Under the pieces are notes generated by a model. The model ran no database searches. It saw only the letters and a program-made list of their open reading frames with translations, and was not told the DNA's origin. This document shows, in pieces, positions 43,892 through 54,603 of a stretch of DNA of 64,000 nucleotides; position 1 is the first letter of the stretch, and each line of letters starts with the position of its first letter. Source of the DNA: Conchocele bisecta (lineage: Eukaryota > Mollusca > Bivalvia > Lucinida > Thyasiridae); NCBI GenBank assembly GCA_029237695.1, contig CM055266.1:112671370-112735369 (forward strand), given 5' to 3'. Both the position numbers and the translations under genes were made by a program.

Positions 43892-44133
43892 ATGTGGCTG
43901 AGACTGTAAAATGGGGTTTATGGGTTCTGCGACCAGTGTAGATCCAAATCAGCCTGTGCATCCGCACACTGTGATCGGAATCTGCACTGTTCACGATTTC
44001 ATAAATGAGAGCACCCTTCATGCTTTTAACAAGCAATATAGATCGTTACAAGGCTACATGAGTGTCCTATTTGATCAGGAGCTATACTGGTCAGACAATC
44101 AATAATCCACATGTGTCCAGTCATAGCCACATA
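43892..44133 (+). repeat. Fam-12 repeat
   Basis: ATGTGGCTGAGACTGTAAAA, GTGTAGATCCAAATCAGCCT, GATCAGGAGCTATACTGGTC and TCATAGCCACATATG: near full length. Confidence 0.75.
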
Positions 44134-44504
44134 TGTGCTAAGGTTGTCATACGTGTAGTTCTAAAAGTAGGTGATTGGAGTGACCTGATGACGTAACAGG
44201 GCCGTTGTAGATTTTGGAACTGACACAATTGATAACCAATGTATCAGTCATGCGTATAAATTGGCATGATATAATTGATAACACGTTATAAATGATTATC
44301 CGTGAAACATGCTGTACCAAATTGTATTAGTGTATCTACCGTACAGTAACAAGAGAATGTTCACATAATATGTTATACATATATCCCAACACATTTATAA
44401 AGCAATTATCTTTGAATCAAACGATGCTCAGGTATAGAACGGGTCCTTAAAAACTGCCATATGTAGCGTACATGTATATATATCAATATAGACTCAGTAT
44501 TTCA
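44134..44504. other. Intron, nothing recognised
   Basis: AT-rich, no palindrome noted. Confidence 0.5.
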
Positions 44505-44730
44505 AAGTTTCTGTTTTCACTGGTGCTGCACTCCGCACCGGAGTAATGTTTCCCGTCGAAAAATGCACCGGTTTCCTGACTAGCTGCCATTCATCTCTAC
44601 TTACAGATATCGCAGAAACGCATTTGCGCCTATTAACCTGTGTTTATGCGATATCTCCATTGGAGATATCGCATAAACAGAGGTTCCTAGGCGCAAATGC
44701 GTTTCTGCGATATCTCTAAGTAGAGATGAG
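44505..44730. repeat. Fam-20 fragment with a ~139-bp palindrome
   Basis: 44505-44592 shares CTCCGCACCGGAGTAATGTT and GCACCGGTTTCCTGACTAGC with 46400. 44592-44730 is a palindrome CATCTCTACTTACAGATATC to ATGCGATATCTCC with an extra AATGGAGATAT echo at 44750. Confidence 0.65.
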
Positions 44731-45130
44731 TTATAACCTGTGTTTATGCAATATATCCATTGGACTATTGGCTCTGTCGTTTATTAATCAGCGTACAGTG
44801 GACATGTATGTTTGTTTACTCCGAAAAGTCAGCCTGCTATGACTCTATAGTGTCAGAATGCACCTGTTTAAGTTGTTTCCGTGCATTTCATGTTCGTGTA
44901 CTAATCTTGGTCGTGTCTGCGGGGCTGCAGATTCTGCTAATTGTGCTATCTTACGTAATTAGGCGGGACGGATATGCTGTTTCCTGCCAGTAGTTCTGTT
45001 TTACACGAAAGTAGCTTTATTACTACACGATATATAGATACGTCTAGTTCTGTTGCATATCCATCAGCTGCACATACCGCTGGTGACTCGCTACTTCAAA
45101 AGAGGCTTAATATGGCGTGCCGTTTTGTAC

Positions 45131-45371
45131 ATTAACCCCCTCACAACAATTGTTGTATGCTGTTGTTTTTATATCTTGCCTTATTTCTCAATAAAAAACA
45201 TGATTTGACAGCACTTCAGAATCATTTCCAATGGAAATGATTCTGAAGTGCTGTCAAAGCTTGTTGTACATTATTCTACAGTTCTGACAAAACATGTTTT
45301 TGATGATAAACATTTAAAATATAAAATAAACAGCAGACGACAACAATATAAAGTAGCGGTGTAAGGATTAA
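45131..45371. repeat. Fam-17 foldback
   Basis: Ends ATTAACCCCCTCACAACAAT and GTGTAAGGATTAA. Central hairpin TTTGACAGCACTTCAGAATC around TTCCAATGGAA. A diverged copy lies right after the second exon (63114-63319). Confidence 0.7.
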
Positions 45372-45694
45372 ATGCAGTACAATTAGAGAGATGATTAACG
45401 TCAGCCTGGTATGTTATCCATTCAGTTCTATCTCAATTTTTATTCTCCTTTATCTCTCGCAGGCGTTCCCTTTCATCTTCATCTATTTCCAGATAGAATA
45501 ACCATTCAAATGTCAAAAGTCACAAAAAAATGTGTATTTGTCTATTTTATGATTAAATACTGTTACAAGCGAATAGGTGGAAAAGCTTTGGGTGGATATA
45601 GGACTTATGTGATGTTGATTTATTTCGCTAATGCATTGCCATAAATATGTAAATGCGCGCGGATCGTATGTCAATGAGAATATAACGGTTATGC
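45372..45694. other. Intron, nothing recognised
   Basis: The open frame 45411-45644 has no recognisable domain and a biased, AT-rich composition. Confidence 0.45.
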
Positions 45695-46010
45695 CAGGGG
45701 CGGATCCAGGATTTTGGGAACGGGGGAGGGGGGGCTGGGGGGGGGGCTGTGGGGGGGGTTGTCTAGTTGCGAAGGTAACTCTTGCAATCTACTCCCGTAC
45801 GGGAGTATTTGCAATAGTTACCGTTCGCAAGTAAGGGATAGTCGTATTGTTGAGCTCTTCGAAATGCACTTTCCTGTGTTTTACGGCATTTAAATTCAGA
45901 CTCCAACTGGTGGTAAACTGTGATCTATGTAAACTCCGTGGCTGAACGGGGGGGGGGGGGGGGGGTTGTAACCCCAGGAACTCTCTCCCCCTCTAGATCC
46001 TCCGCCCCTG
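45695..46010. repeat. MITE with CAGGGGCGGATCCAG ends
   Basis: Terminal repeats CAGGGGCGGATCCAG and CTAGATCCTCCGCCCCTG, flanked by TATGC on both sides (possible 5-base target duplication). Contains G-rich runs at 45720-45760 and a G17 run near 45950, and an inner pair AACTCTTGCAATCTACTCCC / GGGAGTATTTGCAATAGTTA. Such ends are widespread in animal DNA transposons; the superfamily is not certain. Confidence 0.7.
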
Positions 46011-46132
46011 TATGCATGCCGCTTTTCACATAATGTGAACATACTATCGTTATGGAAACAATCTTTACACTTTACTGATGACTATCATTGGAATTCGCTG
46101 ATGTATTTGCACAATATATTAAACAATGTGCA

Positions 46133-46187
46133 GCTATTCCACTAATGACAGATATTCCACTAATGACAGATATTCCACTAATGACAT
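46133..46187 (+). repeat. 18-base tandem repeat, three units
   Basis: ATTCCACTAATGACAGAT repeated three times with no visible change. Confidence 0.85.
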
Positions 46188-46384
46188 GAAATCAGTTTTA
46201 AGAAAATCTAGCGTAAACAAGATGACATGGAACATTAATCACGAAACCAGTTTTGACCAGTTAATGTTATGTACACGTATCACAAACATATAACGTATAT
46301 AGAGTCGTATATAGAGTCGTATATCTCATGACGGTGTGCGTATTTCCGGAGACATTCAAACCTATTTATATCTCTGATATTTCT

Positions 46385-46785
46385 ACATGCATATTATCCC
46401 TAGGTGCTGAACTCCGCACCGTAAACTGCTTCACGTCGAAAAAAGCACCTGTTTTCTGACGATACGCCACTCATCTCTTCTTTTGTATGAACATATTGTA
46501 TTCTATAATAATGTAGATGAACATAATTGCATAGGTATGTGTGCACAGGATTGGAACGAAAGATAACTATCTTGTAAGGTTTCTCTCCTTAAACAAGGCA
46601 AATATGGTCGCAAACTCAGAAAAACGCCTCATGAAACATTTCTTCTTTGACCTATCGCATATAAATGCATTTTCATCTAGTAACCGGCGCAATTTATTGC
46701 GCCGGTTACTAGACGAAAATGTGTTATGCAGTATATTCTACGTGTAGCTGAATGAGGAGTTAGGAATCCGAAGCCTATTTCGACA
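46385..46785. repeat. Fam-20 repeat
   Basis: CTGAACTCCGCACCGTAAAC, AAAAGCACCTGTTTTCTGAC and, at 46672-46720, a hairpin ATTTTCATCTAGTAACCGGC around AATTTATT. GTAGCTGAATGAGGAGTTAG matches 17200. Confidence 0.6.
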
Positions 46786-47196
46786 TGAACCATTTTACAC
46801 TGGGGAGGAGTGCAGCACTAGCGATTATGTTGGTCCATGCGTTCGTCTTCAGGGTTCACTCGCATTTCGCATAAACAAGCATTTAGTGGCGATTCATACA
46901 ACTTGGCTGTAACGTTTTTCAAGTTTACCAATTTCGGCCCAATATTTATTTCCTAAACACAGCATTATACAGTAAAGCTGTACTGATCACCAAATGTGTT
47001 TTCTGTAGTGGTTTCATTTGTATATATATTACACTCGAGTGTTATTATATGTTATTATTTTAATGCACAATGCTACTACAATACGAAAACCTGCAACAAC
47101 TTCTGTGCATTCAATTGTGTTGTTTTTTCATTTTGTATGCAAGTAGTGGTCCAAACATCGGTATAATTAAATATGAATGAGTGAAAAGCCGCGGTC
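46786..47196. repeat. Fam-23 copy 1
   Basis: CAGGGTTCACTCGCATTTCG, GATTCATACAACTTGGCTGT and GTGTTTTCTGTAGTGGTTTC recur at 47370-47440 (first two) and 48480-48580 (last). This is an old dispersed repeat or local duplication. Confidence 0.5.
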
Positions 47197-47270
47197 GTGA
47201 AGCAACCGAAATCTGTAAGGGGTCCAGCCGCTGCCGCTGGACCCCTTACATATTTCGGTTGCTTCACCTG
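47197..47270. repeat. GC-rich hairpin
   Basis: GTGAAGCAACCGAAATCTGT to GGGGTCCAGC, loop GCTGCC, and the complement with one mismatch. No second copy seen. Confidence 0.8.
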
Positions 47271-47719
47271 AAAGTCGAATCCTCTTTTCGAAAATGCTGA
47301 TGACGCCCATGACGGTGTATATCTCATGACGGTGGGCATGCATGAATATTAGTTGTTCATGCTCTAGCATTCAGGGTTCATTTGCAACCCGTATAAACAT
47401 TGCGTGGTGATTCATACAACTTGGCGGTACCGTTTTTCAACTGTTGCTTCACTAATTGCGGCGCGTTGTTTTTGTTTTCCGGAGTACTTGCACGTTGTAT
47501 GTGTGGAAAGTCAAGCCAAATTACCCATCGCTAATTAAACCTACACACACGGGTGTTCCTTTCCGAGGTGTATGTGTCTGTAGCTACAGACAACAAAAAA
47601 ACACACAGTGCTAATTGACAAGGGCGTGAGAAAATAATTTCAAATATTCAACGTTCTTTTGCATTTTGGAAACCGTGACACTCGGATCAGCGTGCGTATC
47701 TGTACAATATACTCAATCT
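47271..47719. other. Intron with Fam-23 words
   Basis: The pair at 47370-47440 noted above; otherwise nothing recognised. Confidence 0.45.
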
Positions 47720-47968
47720 TAACTCTTTGCATGCTGGGAAACTATAAATAGTGGGCTATAAATAGTTCAAAAATAGCGGACAAGAAATCATCATATTTTC
47801 TTTTATTTCTGCTTGTAAATATCATGAATATGTCTTGGAATTTCATTAGAATTGAGTCCTGAGGACTCAATTCTAATGAAATTTCAAGACATATTTACAG
47901 AGAGAAATAAAACATATACTCCTAATTCGTTTGGCGGATATTTTCACCGCTAGCATGCAAAGAGTTAA
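47720..47968. repeat. Fam-16 foldback
   Basis: Ends TAACTCTTTGCATGCTGGGA and CTAGCATGCAAAGAGTTA. Central hairpin GAATTTCATTAGAATTGAGT around CCTGAGG. Second copy at 62590-62803. Confidence 0.75.
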
Positions 47969-48049
47969 ATAGTATGCGTTTTTCCCATTACATCCCAGTG
48001 ATTACATTATATTTGATGACGGGACAAATTGTGCTTATTTGACCATTGT

Positions 48050-48243
48050 ATCTCATGATCAAATAGCAGACTCCTGTATATATAATAGCCTGATAATGAT
48101 CTATGCTGCTTGTTAGAAGCATGATGGATGTTTCATTGACGGAATGACGAAAAGTGAAGATCCTGATCAGACTGTGCGGATGCATAGTCTGGTCAGGATC
48201 TATACTGGTCGCAAAAGCCCCATTTCGCCCGTCACAGTCACAT
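48050..48243 (-). repeat. Fam-12 repeat
   Basis: GATCAAATAGCAGACTCCTG, GATCAGACTGTGCGGATGCA and GCCCGTCACAGTCACATA in order. Confidence 0.75.
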
Positions 48244-48709
48244 ATAAAATGGGAAGATTTCCAGGAATTTTGTTCTGTATAGCAGTGTTGAGCTGAAATT
48301 TCTCAATAAACGATACTGAAGATACAGGAGTAATGGTAGTGTTACGTGCCCGCGTCTATTTTACAGTGTATGTATAATATCATCTTATTCACGTTATAGA
48401 TCAGCCATAAAGACCAACATTCATGGAATGCTTAGACTGCGTCTTGTACGTGCACAGGAAATATCTATCAACGCATCGTTATACAAATCTTGGACCAATA
48501 TTATTGCATAAGCACAGCATCAGCCAGTAAAGATTTACTTGTCACATAACGTGTTTTCTGTAGCCGTCTCATTTACTGTTTTGTTACATAAATAGTTATG
48601 TGCAAACATTTCAGGATCAATATTTCTCTTCAGATTAAAACATTCATTATCTAATTATCCCTTTCATCCATACCGATCATGCACACGATATGTGCAACCA
48701 CTGTCGACC
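48244..48709. repeat. Fam-23 copy 2 within unrecognised intron
   Basis: ATTGCATAAGCACAGCATCA, CCAGTAAAG and GTGTTTTCTGTAGCCGTCTC (48500-48580) match 46935-47025. The rest is unrecognised. Confidence 0.45.
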
Positions 48710-48956
48710 AGGGGCTCGTTTCACTAAACTTCGTACGAAAAAACTGTTCGTAAGTGCAAAATTATGATAGTCTGTAAATTTCACATTAACAATGTTTTGT
48801 TGTAAACAATTATTCGATTTACATGTATTGAGCATAGGCTGCATATGCAGCCTATGCTCAATAAATGTAAATCCATGAATTGAAATTTCCAGACGATCCC
48901 CAATTTGCACTTACGAACATTTTAGTTGTACGAAGTTTAGTGAAACGGGCCCCGGA
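48710..48956. repeat. Fam-2 foldback MITE
   Basis: Full-length, ends GGGGCTCGTTTCACTAAACT and TTTAGTGAAACGGGCCCC. Confidence 0.85.
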
Positions 48957-49065
48957 TGTCAGAGATGAGCCAGATTGTAACGAGTATTTGTATATTTCAG
49001 AAAACTATGCCTCATATGACTAAATTATTGAACTAGTCCAAACTAACATGTAGCATGTACCAGGC

Positions 49066-49346
49066 TATAATTCCAGCACAAAAATATTTACACAATTCCC
49101 TAACATTTGATTGGTCCGTAGCAAGTCTCTGTCCAAAATGTATATCCGAGTAAACTCCCACGCCGAACTACTTTCCGTAACCGTGAGGCGCAGTTAAAAT
49201 AATTCTTAAGAAAACGGAAAATAAACACATTTTCTTGATTAATTTATTTCAAATGCTGGAATGAATTATAAGGAATGAATGGCCTTTTTGTGGAATTTAT
49301 CGGGGATATAAACTTGGAAAAGTCGCGGTAATACTGGACGAGGCCT
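49066..49346 (-). repeat. Fam-5 element, half hairpin lost
   Basis: Tail complete, then one hairpin arm to GGTAATACTGGACGAGGCCT. The second arm is missing and a different palindrome begins. Confidence 0.75.
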
Positions 49347-49488
49347 TCCCATTTGATATGAGATTTATGAAACGATTCATGCACAATTTATGCACCGAGC
49401 CTCTGGCGAGGTGCATACAATTGCGGACGAGTTTCATAAATCTCGTATCAAATGGAAACGAATTTGAGATTATGTTTATCACATGACA
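49347..49488. repeat. Palindrome, Fam-22 core
   Basis: CCATTTGATATGAGATTTAT to GCACCGAGCCTCTGG, then the imperfect complement ending ATTATGTTTATCACATGA. Related words are at 29735-29860. Confidence 0.65.
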
Positions 49489-49982
49489 TTACGCTCCAAA
49501 TATGAGAACATTGGGTGATATCAGCGATCTGCTTCAGTGAGAAGACGCCATCTCAACAGAGAAAATAGTTGTAATACTAGCATATTTTCTTTTATAAATA
49601 TGCCAAGTTGTATGTTGCCGCTCTTTGTAAGTACTTCATATTACGGGGGTCCATTCTAACAATTTCAGTAATTTTACATTGTCACTGACGCTACTAATGA
49701 CGTTTAAAACATAACGTCAACGTCAAAACAACATGGCTTTGTCGCGCCATTATGGACGTCATTTGGAACGTCTTCGTGTTGTTCGTTTAGCTACGTAATT
49801 AGGGTGATGCGGCTAACCAATCAAATTCGCTCCAGGTATTACTACACGTGTGTCATATCACATTTATGAAATGGGTTACAGCGCGTCATAACAAGGTTAT
49901 CATGTTATAAATAATAGTTCGTCGTAAACAAGGCCCACTGTGTTGGTTCAACACTGGTGTCAAATATAGTAAAGTGCCAATC
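49489..49982. repeat. Fam-22, copy 2 (diverged)
   Basis: ACGTAATTAGGGTGATGCGG and ACACGTGTGTCATATCACAT are the inverted counterparts of 29600-29680. AACGTCAACGTCAAAACAAC adds ACGTCA-rich sequence not seen in copy 1. Confidence 0.5.
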
Positions 49983-50286
49983 TGTAGCCGATTTCATCCA
50001 AATTGCAAAGTATACTTATCTAGCAAAGTATACTTTGAGGGAGTAATCATTTATTTTTCCAGAAATGCATTATTTCATATAGCACTAACGACTGCATATA
50101 TTTGATGATTACAAGTATGCAGAATTATTATACTGAATTTATTACATTATCACAGCCAAAATGGCTGTGATAATGTAATAAATTCAGTATAATAAAAATG
50201 ACTAAATTCATCTTTAAATTAAAGATTTCTCCCTCAAAGTATACTTTGCTAGAGAATACTTTGCAATGTTGGTGAAATAGACTACT
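49983..50286. repeat. Fam-7 foldback MITE
   Basis: Full-length; central CACAGCCAAAATGGCTGTG. The right GCAAAGTATACTT arm has a short deletion (GCTAGAGAATACTTTGC). Confidence 0.85.
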
Positions 50287-50586
50287 GGAAGACGAAGCCT
50301 GATCTAATTCCAAGGGGAACAACTGGCTATGCTCCAACGTTACTAAAACATCACAGTTGCGGTTACTGAATTGCTGTTTGCTGGCTGGAACATTTAGCGT
50401 GTATACATGTATATGTGGCTGCGACTGGAGAAATGGGGCTTATCGGAATTGTGACCAGTGTAGCTTCAGATCAAATAACACACTCCTGTCTATCTATATT
50501 GCTTGTTAGACGCACGTCTGGTGTTTCATCGATGGAATGCCGAACAGTGTATATCCAGATCAGACTGTGCGAATGCACAGTCTGAT

Positions 50587-51112
50587 TCAGTCATGGCTCA
50601 CCAGCATCGATTCATCTTCACGTGGAATTACGTATAGAATCTTTAAAACAGAGTTTGGATTAGAAACATATTTAATTAATCTCACGGAAAGGTTAAGAAA
50701 AACATTGACCAGATTTCGAACTTGTAATCATAGACTGGCGGTCGAAACTGGTAGATGGACAGGTGTGCCGAGAGCAAGCAGGGTTTGCAACAAATGTGGC
50801 GCTGGTGCTCTCGGTGACGAGTTTCATTTCCTTTTCGAGTGCCGCTTCTATGATGAAGTTCGAAAACGGTATATCAAGCCATTTTATTTTAGAAGACCAA
50901 ATATTTTAAAATTCGCACAGCTATTTGAGAAAAAATCTGGAAAGCAATTAAGAAATTTAGCTATTTTTATAAGAAATGCTTTATGGTTATAATTATAATG
51001 ACTAGTGAGCTTATACATATGCATTTTGTATTTTTACCCATCGTTGTATTATGTAATCTATTGTATACCTCGTGTGTCACGTATGTGGCTTAGAGTGAAT
51101 AAAATGTATTGT
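50587..51112 (+). mobile_element. 5'-truncated non-LTR retrotransposon (LINE) insertion
   Basis: The insertion consists of the end of a reverse-transcriptase reading frame, about 120 bases of 3' untranslated sequence and a 3' end GAATAAAATGTATTGT. Severe 5' truncation is typical of LINE retrotransposition. Flanks are two halves of a Fam-12 copy. No clear target duplication beyond TCTGAT/TCTGGA. Confidence 0.7.
50590..50992 (+). pseudogene. C-terminal fragment of LINE reverse transcriptase, with zinc-knuckle-like motif
   Basis: About 133 codons up to TAA at 50990-50992, in frame with no internal stop. The protein contains RFRTCNHRLAVETGRW, then CNKC, and GDEFHFLFEC, giving a C-x2-C ... H-x4-C arrangement found near the C terminus of many LINE open reading frames in invertebrates. 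It ends NLAIFIRNALWL. The polymerase palm with its catalytic aspartates is missing because of the 5' truncation, so it is not functional. The clade cannot be fixed from this tail. Confidence 0.7.
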
Positions 51113-51197
51113 ATCTGGATCTACACTGGCCGCAAAAACCATAAGCCCCATTTCTCCACTCACAGCCACATATTAGCCATGCATTCTCTGATATTGA

Positions 51198-51340
51198 CTT
51201 CCGTGTCGCATAGCCGTGTTTCGCCGATGTTGATTTCGAAAAGCCGTCACATTTTCAGAAAATGACATAGCAAATTTACATTCATATTTAAATCAGCTTG
51301 CGCTATGAATTGTGTGTAAATTTTCGACGTCATTCGTGAT
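51198..51340. repeat. Fam-21-like fragment
   Basis: GCATAGCCGTGTTTCGCCGA, GTTGATTTCGAAAAGCCG and TTCAGAAAATGACATAGC resemble 37620 and 62147. Confidence 0.45.
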
Positions 51341-51378
51341 GGTGACTGGGGAGATACGGCTTATGTCAGTGTAGATTC

Positions 51379-51665
51379 AGTAGTCTATTTCACCAACATT
51401 GCAAAGTATACCTTTCTAGCAAAGTATACTTTGAGGGAGTAATCATTTATTTTTCCTGAAATGCATTATTTCATACAGAACTAACAAATGCATATATTTC
51501 ATGATTAAAAGTATGCAGAATTATTATACTGAATGTATTACATTATCACAGCCAAATTGGCTGTGATAATGTAATAAATTCAGTATAATAAAAATTAATA
51601 AATTTATCCTAAAATTTCTCCCTCAAAGTATACTTTGCTAGAGCAATGTTGGTGAAATAGGCTAC
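51379..51665. repeat. Fam-7 foldback MITE
   Basis: Full-length apart from a deletion near the right end (GCTAGAGCAATGTTGGTGAA). Confidence 0.85.
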
Positions 51666-51768
51666 ATATGTGCATGCTGATCAGGGTCTGCACTGTTCGC
51701 CAGTGAGTCAATAAAAATGCTCTCCTATGTGGAGGAAGTACATTATTTATTTTAACAAAGAGTATATA

Positions 51769-53308
51769 TACTCAACAAAACTAGAAACGTCCCTGTTTTA
51801 TAGCCGGTGTAGCTCTGTCTATGTATGTACCACATGTTCAAAGTACATGTATTTTAAACCGTGGCGATGTTCAGAATACGATCGTGTAGAGTTTAGCCGA
51901 TACACACGGTTTACATAGCCGCCAGTGACCGGAACGTTGATTTCCACGTGCACGTGCACGCTATACTTGTCATCGATAAGGTGATTCAGTTCATGTCGTA
52001 CCATTCATGTGATAGGGGCTATTCGGAAAATTAAAAAACTTTTTTAATTTTTCACTGTTTTCGATATGCCACGGCTTTCCGAAAACGAGCGAAATCAGGC
52101 AATTGAGATGCTTGCGGATGGGATGGCCGCCAGGGCGGTCGCACCTCGGTTTGGTTGCTGTCGGAAGACGATTGATCGTCTTGCAGCCCGGTACCAGCAG
52201 ACTGGGGCTGTTCACGACCGGCAGCGACCTGGTAGGCCTCGTGTAACGACGGCTAGAGCCGATCGTTACATTACGTTGACGCACTTACGTCAACGTCGAT
52301 TGGCAGCCACAGTCACTGCTAGGCGATACGGTGTCTCAGGGCAGACCATTCGCAACCGGTTACGTCGTAACGCCCAACCAATCCGGGCACGCCGCCCGTA
52401 CACTGGTCAGATAATGACCCAACGTCACCGTGCTGCCAGACTGTTATGGGCGCGACGTCATCTGAACTGGAGAAGGGCTGACTGGAACCGAGTTTTGTTC
52501 ACCGATGAATCTCGGTTCACAGTTAGTCATGCTGACGGAAGATTACGGGTATACAGGCGTTAAAATGAAAGATTCACCGATTGTTGCATTGTTGAGAAGA
52601 ACAGGTTTGGGGGAGGGAGCGTAATGGTCTGGGGTGGGATCATGGGAAACCGGAAGACAGATTTGGTTGTTGTACAGGGCAACATCAATGCACAACGTTA
52701 TGCTGCAGATGTGCTAAATGCACATGCCTTACCATTTATCCGTCAGCATGGTCCTGGTGTGACATTGATGCACGACAATGCCCGCCCTCACGTAGCCAGG
52801 GTCACCACTCAATACTTACAGCAAAACAACGTCGACGTCATGCCATGGCCCGCGGTCTCCCTGGGCCGCAAAGCACGAGCTAACCATCAGATTGACAATG
52901 TTCGCGATCTTACACGGGCGTTACAACGGGAATGGAGGAATTTGCCCAACGCACTGGTATTGCGTTACGTCACGTCCATGCGGCGTAGGATCATTGCATG
53001 CATTCATGCAAATGGTGGCCACACTCGGTACTAACGAGATTTACTGAATTTGCCACATTACTTATTGAAATTCCATCTCTAAACATTAAGTAACACATTT
53101 CTGAGTTTTTGTGATTTTTGATTTTGACCCCTACCGCCCTTGGCCGGTTATCTCTCGAATATTTAACAAGATATCCAAATGCAATTTATTGGCTTTGATA
53201 CAGAAATGAATGAACTTGTTTTTCCATTTTGATTTTTAAAAGTAACCCTTTTGGTTTTTGATGAATCTTTCCTTAAACATGGAGGGACGTTTCTAGTTTT
53301 GCTCAGTA
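51769..53308 (+). mobile_element. Tc1-type DNA transposon, ~1.54 kb, inactive
   Basis: Terminal inverted repeats at 51769-51794 (TACTCAACAAAACTAGAAAC...) and 53283-53308 (complement, TACTGAGCAAAACTAGAAAC), with TATA sequence at both edges consistent with TA target duplication. The two repeats differ at about two positions near the tip. The single transposase reading frame is broken by one stop and one deletion. Element length is normal for Tc1-like transposons (about 1.5-1.7 kb). Confidence 0.9.
52066..53034 (+). pseudogene. Tc1-like transposase, one in-frame stop and catalytic-region deletion
   Basis: It would cut and paste the element at TA sites. Residues about 8-50 form a first helix-turn-helix (ERNQAIEMLADGM), followed by a GRPR hinge at 56-59 and a second helix-turn-helix at about 60-105. 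The first catalytic Asp is in VLFTDESRF (D147). TAA at 52561-52563 interrupts the frame. The same frame then continues with GGGSVMVWGGI, and the second Asp lies in LMHDNARPHVA (codon at 52774). After MPWPAVS (about 52855) the conserved block that carries the third acidic residue (E of a DD34E triad) is missing and the frame resumes at LGRKARANHQ. The C terminus ACIHANGGHTRY is intact. It cannot make an active enzyme. Confidence 0.9.
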
Positions 53309-54362
53309 TAGTTCCGTAGAGTTGGCAATCAAACCAGGAGAGAAAATTGATACAAATATCATAAGCTCCATTCACAGCAAGATTTCTGGAAATGATTGTA
53401 TTTTATCGAAATCAAAATTGGTGAAATATACGAAATTAATTCCAGAGCCTTGGACTTTTGTATTATTAAATGTTTTATTGAGATTTCTAATTGTAGAACA
53501 TACTCATGATAATCACGCTGCGAAGATATGCGGTTGAACATATGTTGCACTGCATGGTAGAATGATAATGTTCATCTATATATATAGCTTCACTGTGGTG
53601 TTTCAAAATTAATGTGAGACATTAGCTGTCAGACATTCAAGATATGAAGGCGCAAAATAAACTGAATGAATCAAAATTAATTTAATCTGTTAAATGTGCC
53701 TTGTACTGTTTAGAAAATCAACACGTACATTGCAACATGTTACGCAGTATAAAAGTTTTAGATGCACGATTGTGTAATTATATATGTTAACACTTTCAAC
53801 CGTACATACCAAAATGTAGTAACAAAATTGCTACCCCGCTCCATACCTCTCGTGAGGGAAGCAATTTAACCCGATCTCTATAATGTAACGCATGGAAGAG
53901 TGATTTTTGCAATCCGTTATCCGGCGTGTTTTATATGTTAGCGATATAAAACTGTCAAAGCTGTATCAATAAATTATTAATAAAGAACATACACATGCAG
54001 AAATTGGTTAGTTTACTGTGTCAACGTATTTATCTGACATTTACATGTATATCTTGTAAATTTGAAAGCTTCATTTCGTTATGTTGAATGTTGAACAACA
54101 ACTAGAGAAAAGATGGCTTCCATGAGAAAATGATTTCCCTGTTCTATTATTTTTTGGAAATTTACTCGTTCTATATCAAAGATTATTTGTTTAAAGGTAT
54201 AAAATAATTATACTAAATTTTGACAGGACATCAACAGGTTTGGGTATGCACTTCGGTTGCTCACATTTTTGAATAGGTCAAATTGTAGCCGTAGATAACA
54301 TATCGGAGGCGAATTATTGTTGCTAAGCAAAATGCAATATTTGCAAACACAAATCCACATAC
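53309..54362. other. Intron, nothing recognised
   Basis: No family words or long palindromes. ATAAGCTCCATTCACAGC at about 53360 vaguely recalls the Fam-12 end. Open frames under 75 codons only. Confidence 0.5.
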
Positions 54363-54372
54363 ATATCCAGAT

Positions 54373-54603
54373 CTTACGGAGCCCTGCAGGGGACATGGAT
54401 TATTTTTATTAATTCGTTCCCACGATATAACAATTCGTTCCCACAACTTAACAATTCGTTCCCGTGGGAACGAATTGTTAAATTGAGGGAACGAATTGTT
54501 CATTCATGTGGAATGAATTGTTAAATTGAGGGAACGAATTCTTATTTCGTGGGAACGAATTAACGGAAAAAAAAGAATTATACGTCCCCTGTGGGGCTCC
54601 GTA
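54373..54603. repeat. Fam-9 minisatellite-bodied element, copy 3, complete with target duplication
   Basis: Ends CTTACGGAGCCCTGCAGGGG and CCCCTGTGGGGCTCCGTA, a T/A-rich edge inside each, and about eight units of AACGAATTGTTAAATTG. It is flanked on both sides by the identical 10 bases ATATCCAGAT (54363-54372 and 54604-54613), a direct target-site duplication. This shows that the whole minisatellite plus its GC-rich ends moved as one unit. Confidence 0.85.

Larger units (their letters stand above)
50408..51180 (-). repeat. Fam-12 interrupted by a non-LTR retrotransposon tail
   Basis: The left part runs to the hairpin word GCACAGTCTGAT (50586). The right part resumes at ATCTGGATCTACACTGGCCG (51113) exactly where an intact copy would continue, ending CTCACAGCCACATAT. 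Confidence 0.75.

Noticed and set aside
45411..45644. 77-codon frame ending ALP
   Set aside because: AT-rich, no domain, no convincing splice sites or neighbours.
52066..53034. Two separate transposase genes
   Set aside because: Both parts are in the same frame and are separated only by a stop codon; they are one broken transposase inside one pair of terminal repeats.
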